In this document: in pieces, positions 1 to 7,393 of the stretch
How the letters are laid out: each line of letters begins with the position of its first letter
Numbering within the stretch: position 1 is the stretch's first letter
From: Microbacterium murale
GTDB taxonomy: Bacteria > Actinomycetota > Actinomycetes > Actinomycetales > Microbacteriaceae
Direction: 5' to 3'
DNA length: 64,000 nt
NCBI RefSeq assembly: GCF_014635185.1
Contig: NZ_BMCM01000006.1
Span: forward strand, 186,001 to 250,000
The notes under the pieces: generated by a model
Told to the model about the DNA's origin: nothing
The model's input: only the letters and a program-made list of their open reading frames with translations
Database searches by the model: none
Translations under genes and position numbers: made by a program

Positions 1-612
1 CAGGTGCGGGAGTTCTTCATCCAGCGTTCGATCTACACGCTGCACGAGGCCGACCCGCATTCGTGGGCGATTCCCCGCCTGCACGGACGCGCCAAGGCGG
101 CCCTCGTGGAGATCCAGGCGGATGAGTACGGTGGCGGGCGTCCCGATCGTGTGCATGCCGCGATCTTCGCGGCGGCCATGCGCGGCGCAGGTCTCGATGA
201 TTCCTACGGCGGCTACGTCGACGTCGTGCCTGCGATCACGCTGGCCTCGCACAACATGATGTCGATGTTCGGCATGAACCGACGCCTGCTCGGCGCGATC
301 GTCGGGCACCTCGCGGCGTTCGAGATGACCTCTTCCATTCCGAACCGCATGTACGGCGACGGCATGCGCCGTCTCGGCTTCGGCGAGGACGTCACCGACT
401 ACTTCGACGAGCATGTCGAAGCGGATGCCGTTCACGAGCAGATCGCAGGACGCGACCTGGCCGGAGCGCTCGCGGAGGATCGCCCCGATCTGCTCGCCGA
501 CATCATGTTCGGGGCGGCCGCGTGCCTGGCCGTCGACGGGTGGGCGGGCCTGCACATGCTCGACTCATGGACCGGCGGGGAGTCATCGCTGCGCGCAGGG
601 GCACTCCGATGA
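1..612 (+). CDS. Iron-containing redox enzyme family protein (5' partial)
   Basis: The reading frame is open from the window edge to the stop at 610-612, so the upstream part is missing; family members are about 330-350 residues and about 200 are visible here. The fragment resembles the heme-oxygenase-like diiron fold (Haem_oxygenas_2 group): it is mostly helical, with likely metal-ligand acidic and histidine residues in EIQADEYGGG (about residue 36) and in HVEADAVHEQ (about residue 138). Members are presumed oxidoreductases, but the substrate cannot be read from sequence. The stop codon overlaps the ATG of the following CDGSH gene by 4 bp, so the two are translationally coupled and probably work together. 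GTG at 4 is only an internal codon, not a convincing start. Confidence 0.75.
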   Translation, partial: QVREFFIQRSIYTLHEADPHSWAIPRLHGRAKAALVEIQADEYGGGRPDRVHAAIFAAAMRGAGLDDSYGGYVDVVPAITLASHNMMSMFGMNRRLLGAIVGHLAAFEMTSSIPNRMYGDGMRRLGFGEDVTDYFDEHVEADAVHEQIAGRDLAGALAEDRPDLLADIMFGAAACLAVDGWAGLHMLDSWTGGESSLRAGALR

Positions 613-809
613 GAGGGGAACGGGCGACGGTCACACCGTATCCGGACGGGCCGCTGCTGCTGCGCGGCGATGTCGACATCGTCACAGCAGACGGCGAGCC
701 GATCGAACGCAACCGCCGTACCGTCGCGCTCTGCCGGTGCGGGCTCTCGACGATCAAGCCGTACTGCGACGGCACGCACAAGGTCGCCGGGTTCCGCACG
801 GACGACTGA
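609..809 (+). CDS. CDGSH iron-sulfur domain protein
   Basis: This is a 66-residue protein whose C-terminal half carries the CDGSH zinc-finger-like motif, CRCGLSTIKPYCDGTH at about residues 44-59. Three cysteines and one histidine should bind a redox-active [2Fe-2S] cluster, as in the mitoNEET family. The ATG at 609 overlaps the stop of the upstream diiron-oxidase-like gene (ATGA), which decides the start; longer upstream extensions in this frame lie inside that gene. The N-terminal part (PYPDGPLLLRG) matches bacterial single-domain CDGSH proteins. The cluster may donate electrons to the upstream redox enzyme; that pairing is inferred from coupling alone. Confidence 0.9.
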   Translation: MRGERATVTPYPDGPLLLRGDVDIVTADGEPIERNRRTVALCRCGLSTIKPYCDGTHKVAGFRTDD

Positions 810-847
810 CGACGCGCTCGCGCGTGAGCACCCGCGCGGACAGACGG

Positions 848-1924
848 TCAGATCCGCCCGCGGACCGGCGTCCGTTCGACCGTGTCGCCGGCCTCGGGCA
901 TCGCCATCTCTGCCCTGACGCCGAGCAGACGCACCTCGCGCTCGGCGTCCAGGGTGGCGGCGAGCGCTGAGGCGGCCGACATCACGGTCTCGCGGTCCGT
1001 CGTCGCATCAGGGAGCTTGCGTCCAAACGTCTTCGTCTCGAACGGCGCGTATCGCACCTTCAGGTGCACGCGGATGACAGGCCGCCCCTCGGCCGCACAG
1101 TCGTCGAACGCCTGCGAAGCGAGGACCCGCACCGCCGCGTCGACCTCGGCCGGCGTCGTGAGGTTCTGCTGATACGTCGTCTCGCGACTGTGGCTGCGGG
1201 CGATCCAGGGCGTGTCGTCGACCACGTCGGGGCCGATCCCGGAGCCGAGCCCGTGATACCAGACGCCCATCTTCGGTCCGAACTCTCCAATCAGATCCTC
1301 GACATCGGAATCGGCCAGCTCACGCACTGTCGTGATCCCGTGGGCGGCGAGGCGCTTCTGCACCTTCGGGCCGATGCCCCACAGATCACGCGTGGACTTC
1401 TCACCCATCACCTCGAACCAGTTCGCCTCGGTGAGCCGAAAACTCCCGCGGGGCTTGCCGAACTCGGTCGCGATCTTGGCACGTATCTTGTTGTCGCCGA
1501 TGCCGACCGAGCAGTGCAGCTCTGTGGCCGCCAGTACAGCCGCCTGCGCTTCGCGCGCCACAGCCTCTGGATCGTCTGTCGCGATACCGAGGAAGCACTC
1601 GTCCCAGCCGATGACCTCCAGCACGACGCCCGGCAGCGCGCGCAGAGTCGTCATGACGTCATCGGAGGCCTGCTCATACGCCGCGTGGTCGACGGCGAGG
1701 AAGACGGCATCCGGCGGGGCCTTGCGAGCGGCGATCTTCAACGGCATCCCCGATCCGATGCCGAACGCACGGGCCTCATAGGATGCCGTCGACACCACCG
1801 CGCGCTCGGTCGGGTCGCCGCGCCCGCCGACGATCACCGGCAGCCCGGCGAGTTCTGGTCGTCGCAGCACCTCCACCGCGGCGATGAATTGATCCATGTC
1901 GACGTGCAGCACCCATGCGGCCAT
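848..1924 (-). CDS. dinB: DNA polymerase IV (Y-family)
   Basis: Translesion DNA polymerase of the DinB family, 358 residues from the start chosen here. The palm metal ligands are visible as HVDMDQF (D9, D11) and GWDECF (D108, E109). Next come the RAKIATEFGKP finger/thumb region and helix-hairpin-helix segments around WGIGPKVQKRL, then a little-finger domain ending close to the stop. The ATG at 1924 is chosen because it begins MAAWVLHVDMD as in homologues; an ATG at 1972 would add 16 atypical residues. There is no obvious C-terminal beta-clamp motif beyond the short tail. The gene is convergent with the CDGSH gene and followed upstream by a sigma factor, so it is probably transcribed alone. 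Confidence 0.92.
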   Translation of the reverse strand: MAAWVLHVDMDQFIAAVEVLRRPELAGLPVIVGGRGDPTERAVVSTASYEARAFGIGSGMPLKIAARKAPPDAVFLAVDHAAYEQASDDVMTTLRALPGVVLEVIGWDECFLGIATDDPEAVAREAQAAVLAATELHCSVGIGDNKIRAKIATEFGKPRGSFRLTEANWFEVMGEKSTRDLWGIGPKVQKRLAAHGITTVRELADSDVEDLIGEFGPKMGVWYHGLGSGIGPDVVDDTPWIARSHSRETTYQQNLTTPAEVDAAVRVLASQAFDDCAAEGRPVIRVHLKVRYAPFETKTFGRKLPDATTDRETVMSAASALAATLDAEREVRLLGVRAEMAMPEAGDTVERTPVRGRI

Positions 1925-1988
1925 GACACGAGTCTGGCGCGCGCGGGTTCGGATGTCATCCGTCGGGTGCAACCCGCGAATGGATCGC

Positions 1989-2855
1989 TCAGCGGGAAGA
2001 CGCCGGCAGCTGCATCCGAGCGAGACGCTTCGGATCGGTGATCGAGACGATCTTGACGAGCCTGCCGTCAGCGACGGAGCAGGACATGAGCGCGAGCGGA
2101 CGTCCCGACGGGCCCCACGCGAGGATGCCGGGCTGGCCGTTCACGCTGACACGACGCGCTTCGATTCGAGCGGGATCGCCCTGTCGTACGACGGCGAGGA
2201 CTTCGTTCGCCCCGACCTTCACGGTCGTGCCGTGGGCGGTGTGGTGGTGCCAGGTGATGTCCGGCGCGAGCGTGCGCAGCAGCGCCTCGAAGTCGCCGTC
2301 GCGTGCCGCGGCGAGGAAGGCGTCGACGACTTCGCGACGCTGACGCCGTTCTTCGCTCGGCAGCGGCTGCTGCTGCACCTTGCGACGCGCTCGACTCGCG
2401 AGCATCTTCGCAGCATCTGTCGATCGCCCGACGATCGGCCCCACCTCGGCGAAGGGGACGGCGAAGACGTCGTGCAACACGAATGCGAGACGCTCAGCGG
2501 GCTGCAGCGAATCCAAGACGATGAGCATGGCGAGCCCGACCGAGTCTGCTTCGATCGCAGCATCTTCTGGACCGTCGACGTCATCCGTCACGATCGGCTC
2601 GTTCTCCCACTCCTCGAGTGTCGACTCAGCGCGACTCGAACGGCTGCGCAGCGTGTCGAGGCAGATACGGCCGACGACCCTGGTCAGCCAGCCACCGAGA
2701 TTCTCGATCTCGTCGTGCGCATGCCGATGCAGTCGGAACCAGGCTTCCTGCACGGCATCTTCGGCGTCGGTGCGCGATCCGAGCACCCGCGTCGCGACCG
2801 CGAGCAATCGCGACCGGTGCTCTTCGAACGCTGCGCTGAGTTCGTTCTCCTCCAC
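1989..2855 (-). CDS. ECF41-like RNA polymerase sigma factor with SnoaL/NTF2-like C-terminus
   Basis: 288 residues, GTG start. The N-terminal 170 residues hold sigma-70 region 2 (RVLGSRTDAEDAVQEAWFRL) and region 4 (VFAVPFAEVGPIVGRSTDAAKMLASRARRK). The C-terminal 110 residues form an NTF2-like domain ending with NGQPG (about residue 240), the signature of ECF41/SigJ-type factors, in which this extension replaces an anti-sigma factor. The conserved DGGG motif of the linker region is not recognisable; HTAHGTT stands in its place. The gene is divergent from doxX at 2936, the usual kind of partner for ECF41 factors, with an intervening 10-bp inverted repeat. Autoregulation of both genes is likely but inferred. 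Confidence 0.88.
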   Translation of the reverse strand: MEENELSAAFEEHRSRLLAVATRVLGSRTDAEDAVQEAWFRLHRHAHDEIENLGGWLTRVVGRICLDTLRSRSSRAESTLEEWENEPIVTDDVDGPEDAAIEADSVGLAMLIVLDSLQPAERLAFVLHDVFAVPFAEVGPIVGRSTDAAKMLASRARRKVQQQPLPSEERRQRREVVDAFLAAARDGDFEALLRTLAPDITWHHHTAHGTTVKVGANEVLAVVRQGDPARIEARRVSVNGQPGILAWGPSGRPLALMSCSVADGRLVKIVSITDPKRLARMQLPASSR

Positions 2856-2858
2856 CTT

Positions 2859-2920
2859 CGTTACCTTTCCACTTCTTCATCCGTTACTCATGTGACGGGC
2901 CCTGGAGGGCAAAGGTAACG
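2859..2920. promoter_or_regulatory. Divergent intergenic region with perfect 10-bp inverted repeat
   Basis: CGTTACCTTT at 2859-2868 is the exact reverse complement of AAAGGTAACG at 2911-2920. The arms sit just upstream of the start codons of the sigma factor (GTG at 2855) and doxX (ATG at 2936), so each arm also occupies a ribosome-binding-site position. Between them, CATGTGACG gives a weak resemblance to the ECF41 promoter element (TGTCACA type); I could not place a clear downstream CGTC box. The repeat could be an operator, a pair of divergent promoter elements, or symmetric Shine-Dalgarno regions. Confidence 0.5.
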
Positions 2921-2935
2921 AGGAAGGACTCTCGA

Positions 2936-3322
2936 ATGAACATCGCACTGTGGATCATCACGGGATTGCTGGCCGCGGCATTCGGTGCCGGTGGAGTCAG
3001 CCAGCTCGTGCTCACCAGAGAGCGCTATCGATCAATCGCGGCCAGTCAGCATTGGGTAGACGACTTCGATGCCGGACACATCAAGGCGATCGCCACGATC
3101 AAACTCGTCGGGGTCGTCGGATTGATCGTGCCTCCGCTCGTGGGCATCGCCCCGATCCTCTCTCCCATCGCAGCATGCGGACTCGCGCTCCTGATGGCGG
3201 GAGCAGCCACAACCAGGTTCCGCCGCAGCGAGTGGGCGCTGATGGCCGGGGACATCGCTTTCCTGCTGCTGTTCGTCTTCGTCGCCTGGGGTCGGTTCGC
3301 CCTTGCGCCATACGGAGAGTGA
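2936..3322 (+). CDS. DoxX family membrane protein
   Basis: 128-residue hydrophobic protein with four predicted membrane segments, beginning WIITGLLAAAFGAGGVSQL and ending FLLLFVFVAWGRFAL. The order and the short charged loop after segment 1 (LTRERYRS) match the DoxX/DoxD-like superfamily. The ATG at 2936 follows AGGAAGGACT. Divergent placement next to an ECF41-like sigma factor is a common arrangement for this sigma group, so it is the probable target gene. DoxX proteins have been linked to thiol and redox homeostasis in some actinobacteria; the role here is inferred. Confidence 0.85.
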   Translation: MNIALWIITGLLAAAFGAGGVSQLVLTRERYRSIAASQHWVDDFDAGHIKAIATIKLVGVVGLIVPPLVGIAPILSPIAACGLALLMAGAATTRFRRSEWALMAGDIAFLLLFVFVAWGRFALAPYGE

Positions 3323-3388
3323 CCGGCGACGGGGCGTCGAGTTCCGGCGCCCACATCCGGCGGACGCGCCCTGTTCGCCGAACCGTGC

Positions 3389-4055
3389 TCACAGACGACG
3401 CGCAGAACTGATCTCGTCGGCGAACCCGATGAGCGCCGAAGCGACGGCGGTCGGCTCTGACAGCGTCGCGTAGTGGCCGCCGGGTATCTCGACCGGAGTG
3501 ATCCCCAGTCGCTCATGGATGTGCCTCCTCATGAACGGCGCGGGAAAGAACTGGTCGTCGGTGCAGACGATGGCTCGCGTGGGAACATCAGGATGCGCAT
3601 CGGCGGGCCACGGCGAAGACAGCCACGCGCCGTCCTGGTCGCGATCCCTTCGCTGCGCTTCGTCGGCGAGCGCTTTCGGCACACCGTTGAAGAATGACAC
3701 CGCCGGGTCGTCATCGACGCTCTCGCGAACATGACCCGTGCCCGCCCACCAGTCCATGAAGCTCTCCCCCGGCATGGGAATCATCCCCGCGAGATACACG
3801 AGGCCGTCGGCCCGGATCTCTGCGGCGACGAGGGGAGCAGTGAAACCGCCCAGCGAATGCCCCACGACGGATGTTGCTGCGGTCGCCGATCGCGTCGACG
3901 ACCGTGCGCACGTAGTCCTGGAGCTGAGCGCTCGGGTCCTCGATGGGCAGGTCGACCGCCACGACCTCGTGCGCCGCGCTCACGAGCAGAGGACTCACGA
4001 GATGCCAGTCCCAGGCGGTCGAACCGCCGCCGTGAATCAGTACGAACGTTGCCAT
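3389..4055 (-). pseudogene. Alpha/beta hydrolase, broken by a frameshift
   Basis: Two overlapping reading frames together make one alpha/beta hydrolase of about 220 residues. The first starts at the ATG at 4055 (MATFVLIHGGGSTAWDW) and carries the oxyanion-hole HGGG motif. The second carries the nucleophile elbow VVGHSLGGF and the late histidine in PGGHYATLSEP. The first frame reads through the elbow as nonsense (NIRRGAFAGRF); changing frame at about 3872-3880 restores VVGHSLGG. The net shift is +1 or -2 nucleotides. The order matches the family of small esterases related to salicylate esterases. It may be a real pseudogene or a sequencing error, because both halves are otherwise intact. Confidence 0.8.
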
Positions 4056-4145
4056 GGCCCCATGCTCGGGCATCGACGCGATGGATGCCGAGATCCGTCC
4101 GGCCCGGCGCGAACACCGCGTGAGCGCGTGAGCGCGTGAGCCGTG

Positions 4146-4682
4146 CTATCGGGCGAGTATCCCCTCGAACAGTGCGTCGAGGTAGTGTGCGGAGCGCTCG
4201 GGGCGCAGACGTGCGGAATAGCCCAATCCACAGAGCAGGATCATGATGTCGGCAGGTTCCAAGTCGGATCGGAAGTGCTGAGCACTGCGCCCGATCAGGC
4301 CGGAGAACGCATCGAAGAGATCGGCGCGGAGCGCACGCGTCTCCTCACGCACCGCGGTCGACGACACGACGGCTCTCGCGAAGTCCGGATCATCGATGAA
4401 GGTCTGCAGCGACTGAGCGATGAACCGGCGGATGGCGACGAACTCGCTCGTCGAGTCAGCCGCCTCTTTCGCCGCTTCGGTCATCTCGACGAATCGGTGC
4501 TCGACGAGCGCTTCGGTCAACGCCTCGATCGATGGGAAGTGTCGATACACCGTCCCGACTCCGACACCGGCGCGATGCGCCACGGCGTTCAGCAGCAATG
4601 CGTCTCCGTCGGAGCGCAGCACTCGCGCGGCATCGAGGATGCGCTCGCGGTTGCGGAGCGCATCGCGTCGAAGAGCAGGCAT
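4146..4682 (-). CDS. TetR family transcriptional regulator
   Basis: 178 residues. The N-terminal HTH is typical of TetR: RNRERILDAARVLRSDGDALLLNAVAHRAGVGVGTVYRHFPS spans about residues 9-50 in that order, although only its core is diagnostic. The ligand-binding domain is short and has a C-terminal RPERSAHYLDALFEGIL. ATG 4682 is preferred to the one at 4703 because it gives the standard MPALRRDALRNRERIL beginning. It is divergent from the esterase at 4750, and the perfect inverted repeat at 4711-4729 in the gap is the obvious operator, so it probably represses itself and the esterase. Confidence 0.88.
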   Translation of the reverse strand: MPALRRDALRNRERILDAARVLRSDGDALLLNAVAHRAGVGVGTVYRHFPSIEALTEALVEHRFVEMTEAAKEAADSTSEFVAIRRFIAQSLQTFIDDPDFARAVVSSTAVREETRALRADLFDAFSGLIGRSAQHFRSDLEPADIMILLCGLGYSARLRPERSAHYLDALFEGILAR

Positions 4683-4710
4683 GAATCCACTGTAGTGGAG
4701 CATTCATCCG

Positions 4711-4729
4711 AACGGATACCCTATCCGTT
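4711..4729. promoter_or_regulatory. Candidate TetR operator (8-bp inverted repeat)
   Basis: AACGGATA-CCC-TATCCGTT is a perfect 8-bp inverted repeat with a 3-bp spacer, centred between the divergent TetR gene and esterase gene. Size, symmetry and position match operators of TetR dimers. A second small repeat (CCACT-GT-AGTGG) lies nearby at 4687-4698. Confidence 0.65.
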
Positions 4730-4749
4730 TTTAGGCGTAGTCTGATGTC

Positions 4750-5550
4750 ATGACCGACCAGAGCAAAGAGTTCATCGACGTAGCCGGCAGACGGCGCAGC
4801 TATCTTCACGTCACCCCTGCTTCACCGAGATCCGACGCTCCCCTGCTCCTCGCGCTGCACGGCACCTCGCAGCAGGGCCGGACGATGCGACGCTTCAGCG
4901 GCCGAACCCTCGACGCCTTGGCCTCACGCATCGGCGCCGACCTCGTCTACCTGAACGGATACGGTCGTGCCTGGAATGACGGGCGAAGGCAGAAGCTGTC
5001 CAAGGCGCAGAAGTCCGACGTCGACGATGTCTCGTTCGTGCACGCGGTCATCGATCACTTCGCCCGCCCCACGATAGCCGTCGGATACTCGAACGGCGGA
5101 CAGCTCCTGCACCGCATCCTGAGGGAGAGGCCGACCCTGCTCGCCGGGGCGGCGATCATCGCCGCCGGACTGCCCGTTGACGACGATTTCATGTTCTCGG
5201 GCGTCAAACCGGGCCCCGTTCCCGTGCTGCTCCTGCACGGAACGGCCGACCCGATCGTGCCGTATGACGGGGGCATGCCCAGGATGCTCGGGCGCGCCAC
5301 ACGCGGGATGGTGCAGTCCGCCCCGGCGACCGCCCGGAGCTATGCGCCGACCGATGAGCCCGTTGTCCAGCGGGATGGCGATGTCGAGCGCGCCGACTGG
5401 GACGGCGTGCGTTTCATCACGCAGTTCGGCACCGGCCACGTGATCCCGAATCGCACGACGTCGCCCGCTCCGCGCATCATCGGGCCGTCGCATCGCGACA
5501 TCGACCTGGGCGAGGAGATCGAGAGCTTCTTCGGGCTCACCCTCGCCTGA
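4750..5550 (+). CDS. Alpha/beta hydrolase, PHB depolymerase/feruloyl-esterase-like
   Basis: 266 residues. The fold resembles the poly(3-hydroxybutyrate) depolymerase/LpqC esterase group: ALHGTSQQGR (oxyanion region, about residue 36), WNDGRRQ followed by DDVSF (family-typical), nucleophile elbow GYSNGGQ (Ser about 115), acid residue in HGTADPIVPYDGG, and histidine in GTGHVIPN. There is no signal peptide, so it appears cytoplasmic and is more likely a small esterase than a secreted depolymerase. It is divergent from the TetR regulator with a shared operator, so its substrate or product may be the ligand of that repressor. Confidence 0.82.
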   Translation: MTDQSKEFIDVAGRRRSYLHVTPASPRSDAPLLLALHGTSQQGRTMRRFSGRTLDALASRIGADLVYLNGYGRAWNDGRRQKLSKAQKSDVDDVSFVHAVIDHFARPTIAVGYSNGGQLLHRILRERPTLLAGAAIIAAGLPVDDDFMFSGVKPGPVPVLLLHGTADPIVPYDGGMPRMLGRATRGMVQSAPATARSYAPTDEPVVQRDGDVERADWDGVRFITQFGTGHVIPNRTTSPAPRIIGPSHRDIDLGEEIESFFGLTLA

Positions 5551-5595
5551 CAGGAACTTCACCCTTGACCCGTGGACGCTCGAGGCGTTCAAATA

Positions 5596-5624
5596 AAGGT
5601 ACACCTTAATTAAGGACTTTCCTA
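5596..5624. promoter_or_regulatory. Palindrome cluster upstream of arsR-type gene
   Basis: AAGGT-AC-ACCTT (5596-5607) overlaps a perfect 12-bp palindrome CCTTAATTAAGG (5604-5615), followed by a partly symmetrical TTAAGGAC...TTTCCTAA before the ATG at 5625. The AT-rich palindrome in a GC-rich genome suggests the autoregulatory operator of the ArsR protein, overlapping the ribosome-binding site (AAGGAC). Confidence 0.55.
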
Positions 5625-5978
5625 ATGAAAATCGCCGACCCGCTGAGCCTCGTGTTCGCCGCGCTCGCGGACCCGACCAGGCGCGAAATCCTCTCCCGCC
5701 TCTCCCAGGGGTCGGCCACGGTCGGCGAGGTCGCCGCACCGTTCATGATGAGCGCCCCCGCCATCTCGCAGCATCTGAAAGTGCTCGAACGCGCGGGCCT
5801 GGTGACGCGCACGGCGCACGCGCAGTGGCGCACGCTCTCGATGCAGGCGGAACCCCTGGACCAGGCGTCGGCCTGGGTCGAGAAGCACCGCCGCGAGTGG
5901 AACCTGAAACTGGATGCTCTCGATGCACATCTCAGAACCATGAAGACCACGACGAAAGACCGGAAGGAAGAATCATGA
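5625..5978 (+). CDS. ArsR family winged-helix repressor
   Basis: 117 residues. ADPTRREILSRLSQGSATVGEVAAPF followed in sequence by MSAPAISQHLKVLERAGLV is the classical ArsR-type winged helix. No metal-binding cysteine pairs are present; this subgroup usually accompanies SRPBCC-domain genes and responds to unknown small molecules. Its stop overlaps the ATG of the SRPBCC gene (ATGA), so the two are co-translated. The palindromes directly upstream suggest autoregulation of the arsR-SRPBCC-VOC operon. Confidence 0.9.
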   Translation: MKIADPLSLVFAALADPTRREILSRLSQGSATVGEVAAPFMMSAPAISQHLKVLERAGLVTRTAHAQWRTLSMQAEPLDQASAWVEKHRREWNLKLDALDAHLRTMKTTTKDRKEES

Positions 5979-6433
5979 GCACGACCGACGCAACACCGCA
6001 GTTCTCGATCACCCGCACCTTCGACGCGCCACGCGAGCTCGTGTGGCGCGCCTGGACCGACGAAGCAGAGTTGGCGCAGTGGCTGCATCCGTTCGGGGTG
6101 TCGACCGACAGCGTGTCGTTCGATGTCCGTGTCGGCGGCCGGTACCGCTACACGATGACGAACGACGAGACCGGCGAGGAGTTCCCGACCGGCGGAGAAT
6201 ATCTCGAGGTCGAACCGATCGACCGCCTCGTCTTCACCTGGGGCGAACCGGACGCGCCCGTCGAAGGGGCACCGGTCGTCACCTTGACGCTCACGGAGCG
6301 AGGAGATCGGACCGAGCTCCTGTTCCACCTGCTCGGGCACGCCGGCACGCCAGGAGACGGCTTCATCTACGACGGCTGGGACGAGGCGCTCACGAACTTC
6401 GGCCGGCACCTCGCCGGCGAGCTGGAGGGCTGA
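5975..6433 (+). CDS. SRPBCC (AHSA1-like) domain protein
   Basis: 152 residues, single START/Bet v1-like domain of the AHSA1 type: FSITRTFDAPRELVWRAWTD (residues about 10-29), then ELAQWLHPFGV, VGGRYRYTM, LVFTWGEPD and the C-terminal DGWDEALTNFGRHL. Such proteins bind hydrophobic ligands in a helix-grip cavity. The ATG at 5975 is fixed by the 4-bp overlap with the repressor gene. The ArsR/SRPBCC pair is a common two-gene unit, and the SRPBCC protein may bind the inducing ligand; this is inferred. Confidence 0.9.
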   Translation: MSTTDATPQFSITRTFDAPRELVWRAWTDEAELAQWLHPFGVSTDSVSFDVRVGGRYRYTMTNDETGEEFPTGGEYLEVEPIDRLVFTWGEPDAPVEGAPVVTLTLTERGDRTELLFHLLGHAGTPGDGFIYDGWDEALTNFGRHLAGELEG

Positions 6434-6437
6434 GCAC

Positions 6438-6875
6438 ATGGGCATCAGGATGGACAACGTCGGGATCGTCGTCGAGAACCTCACCCCTGTAGTCGAGTTC
6501 TTCACCGCGCTCGGTCTCGAACTCGAGGGCCGCGCGATGGCGGAGGGCGAATGGGCGGGGCGGGTCACCGGGCTCGGCGATCAGAGCGTCGAGGTCGCCA
6601 TGATGCGCACGCCAGACGGACACGGCCGCGTCGAACTCTCCCGGTTCCTGCGGCCGGACGTCATCGCCGACAACCGCAGGGCGCCCGTGAACGCGCTGGG
6701 CTACCTGCGCGTCATGTTCGAGGTCGATGACCTCGATGACACGCTCGGCCGGCTGTATGAGCTCGGCGCAGAACTCGTCGGCGACGAGGTCGTGAACTAT
6801 CAGGACGTCTACCGGCTCTGCTATATCCGCGGCCCCGAGGGAATCCTCATCGGACTCGCTCAGAGCCTGCGCTGA
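6438..6875 (+). CDS. VOC family (glyoxalase/bleomycin-resistance-like) protein
   Basis: 145 residues with two beta-alpha-beta-beta-beta units: MDNVGIVVENLTPVVEFFTALGLELEG at the start and LGYLRVMFEVDDLDDTLGRL followed by VYRLCYIRGPEGILIGLAQ in the second half. The ligand position usually held by histidine in the first strand (HVGI) is asparagine here, so a metal site may be incomplete. The gene starts 4 bp after the SRPBCC stop and ends the operon. Its last 29 bp overlap the convergent DUF6069 gene. Function is unknown beyond the fold. Confidence 0.85.
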   Translation: MGIRMDNVGIVVENLTPVVEFFTALGLELEGRAMAEGEWAGRVTGLGDQSVEVAMMRTPDGHGRVELSRFLRPDVIADNRRAPVNALGYLRVMFEVDDLDDTLGRLYELGAELVGDEVVNYQDVYRLCYIRGPEGILIGLAQSLR

Positions 6876-7299
6876 CGACCGGCTCAGCAGAGCCCGAGCG
6901 CAATGGCATGAACCGTCGGTAGGTCAGCACGGCGATCGTGATCGTCGCGACGTGCATGAGCGCGAGAGCACCGGCCATGAGCCACCCCATCGTGACTCCC
7001 ACGACGATGTCGGGGATGAACGACACCACGAGGAACGTCGGCGCCAGCCAGTGCATGACCTTTGCGGGGCGGCCCGCGCGTCGGTTGATGATGTGCCAGC
7101 CGACTGCGCCCGCGATCGCGGCGACGATGGTGAAGCTGATGTAGGCGATCGGCTGCAGTCCGCCGACGGTCTCGGCGCCGAGAGCCGAGGCCCCGAGAGC
7201 GATGAGCGCGTTGACGGCGCCGGCCGCGATGGCGACGACCAGTGCGCTCAATGGGACTGCGGTACGGACCCGGTAGTCGGGCTGGGTGATGGTGCTCAT
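6847..7299 (-). CDS. DUF6069 family membrane protein
   Basis: 150 residues, four predicted membrane segments (about residues 14-38, 50-68, 82-103, 108-124) with short loops and the polar IINRRAGRPAKVMHW between segments 2 and 3. This matches the DUF6069 family of small actinobacterial membrane proteins of unknown role. ATG 7299 is chosen for its strong ribosome-binding site (AGGAGGAGAT); an upstream in-frame start at 7341 would lie in the tandem repeat. The gene is downstream of the ABC exporter genes on the same strand, with the 14-bp repeat block in between. Confidence 0.8.
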   Translation of the reverse strand: MSTITQPDYRVRTAVPLSALVVAIAAGAVNALIALGASALGAETVGGLQPIAYISFTIVAAIAGAVGWHIINRRAGRPAKVMHWLAPTFLVVSFIPDIVVGVTMGWLMAGALALMHVATITIAVLTYRRFMPLRSGSAEPVVSAGSERVR

Positions 7300-7328
7300 G
7301 ATCTCCTCCTGGGGTTCGGTGTCTTGGT

Positions 7329-7384
7329 TGGGTGACTTCAACTGGGTGACTTCGGCTGGGTGACTTCGGCTGGGTGTCTTCGGT
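7329..7384. repeat. Tandem repeat, four copies of a 14-bp unit
   Basis: Four consecutive units of TGGGTGACTTCGGC (the first ends AAC, the fourth has GTC for GAC), with a degenerate fifth copy running to about 7398. The block lies between the ABC permease stop and the DUF6069 gene. It is a potential slippage tract; no coding role is needed to explain it. Confidence 0.85.
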
Positions 7385-7393
7385 TGGGCGAGG

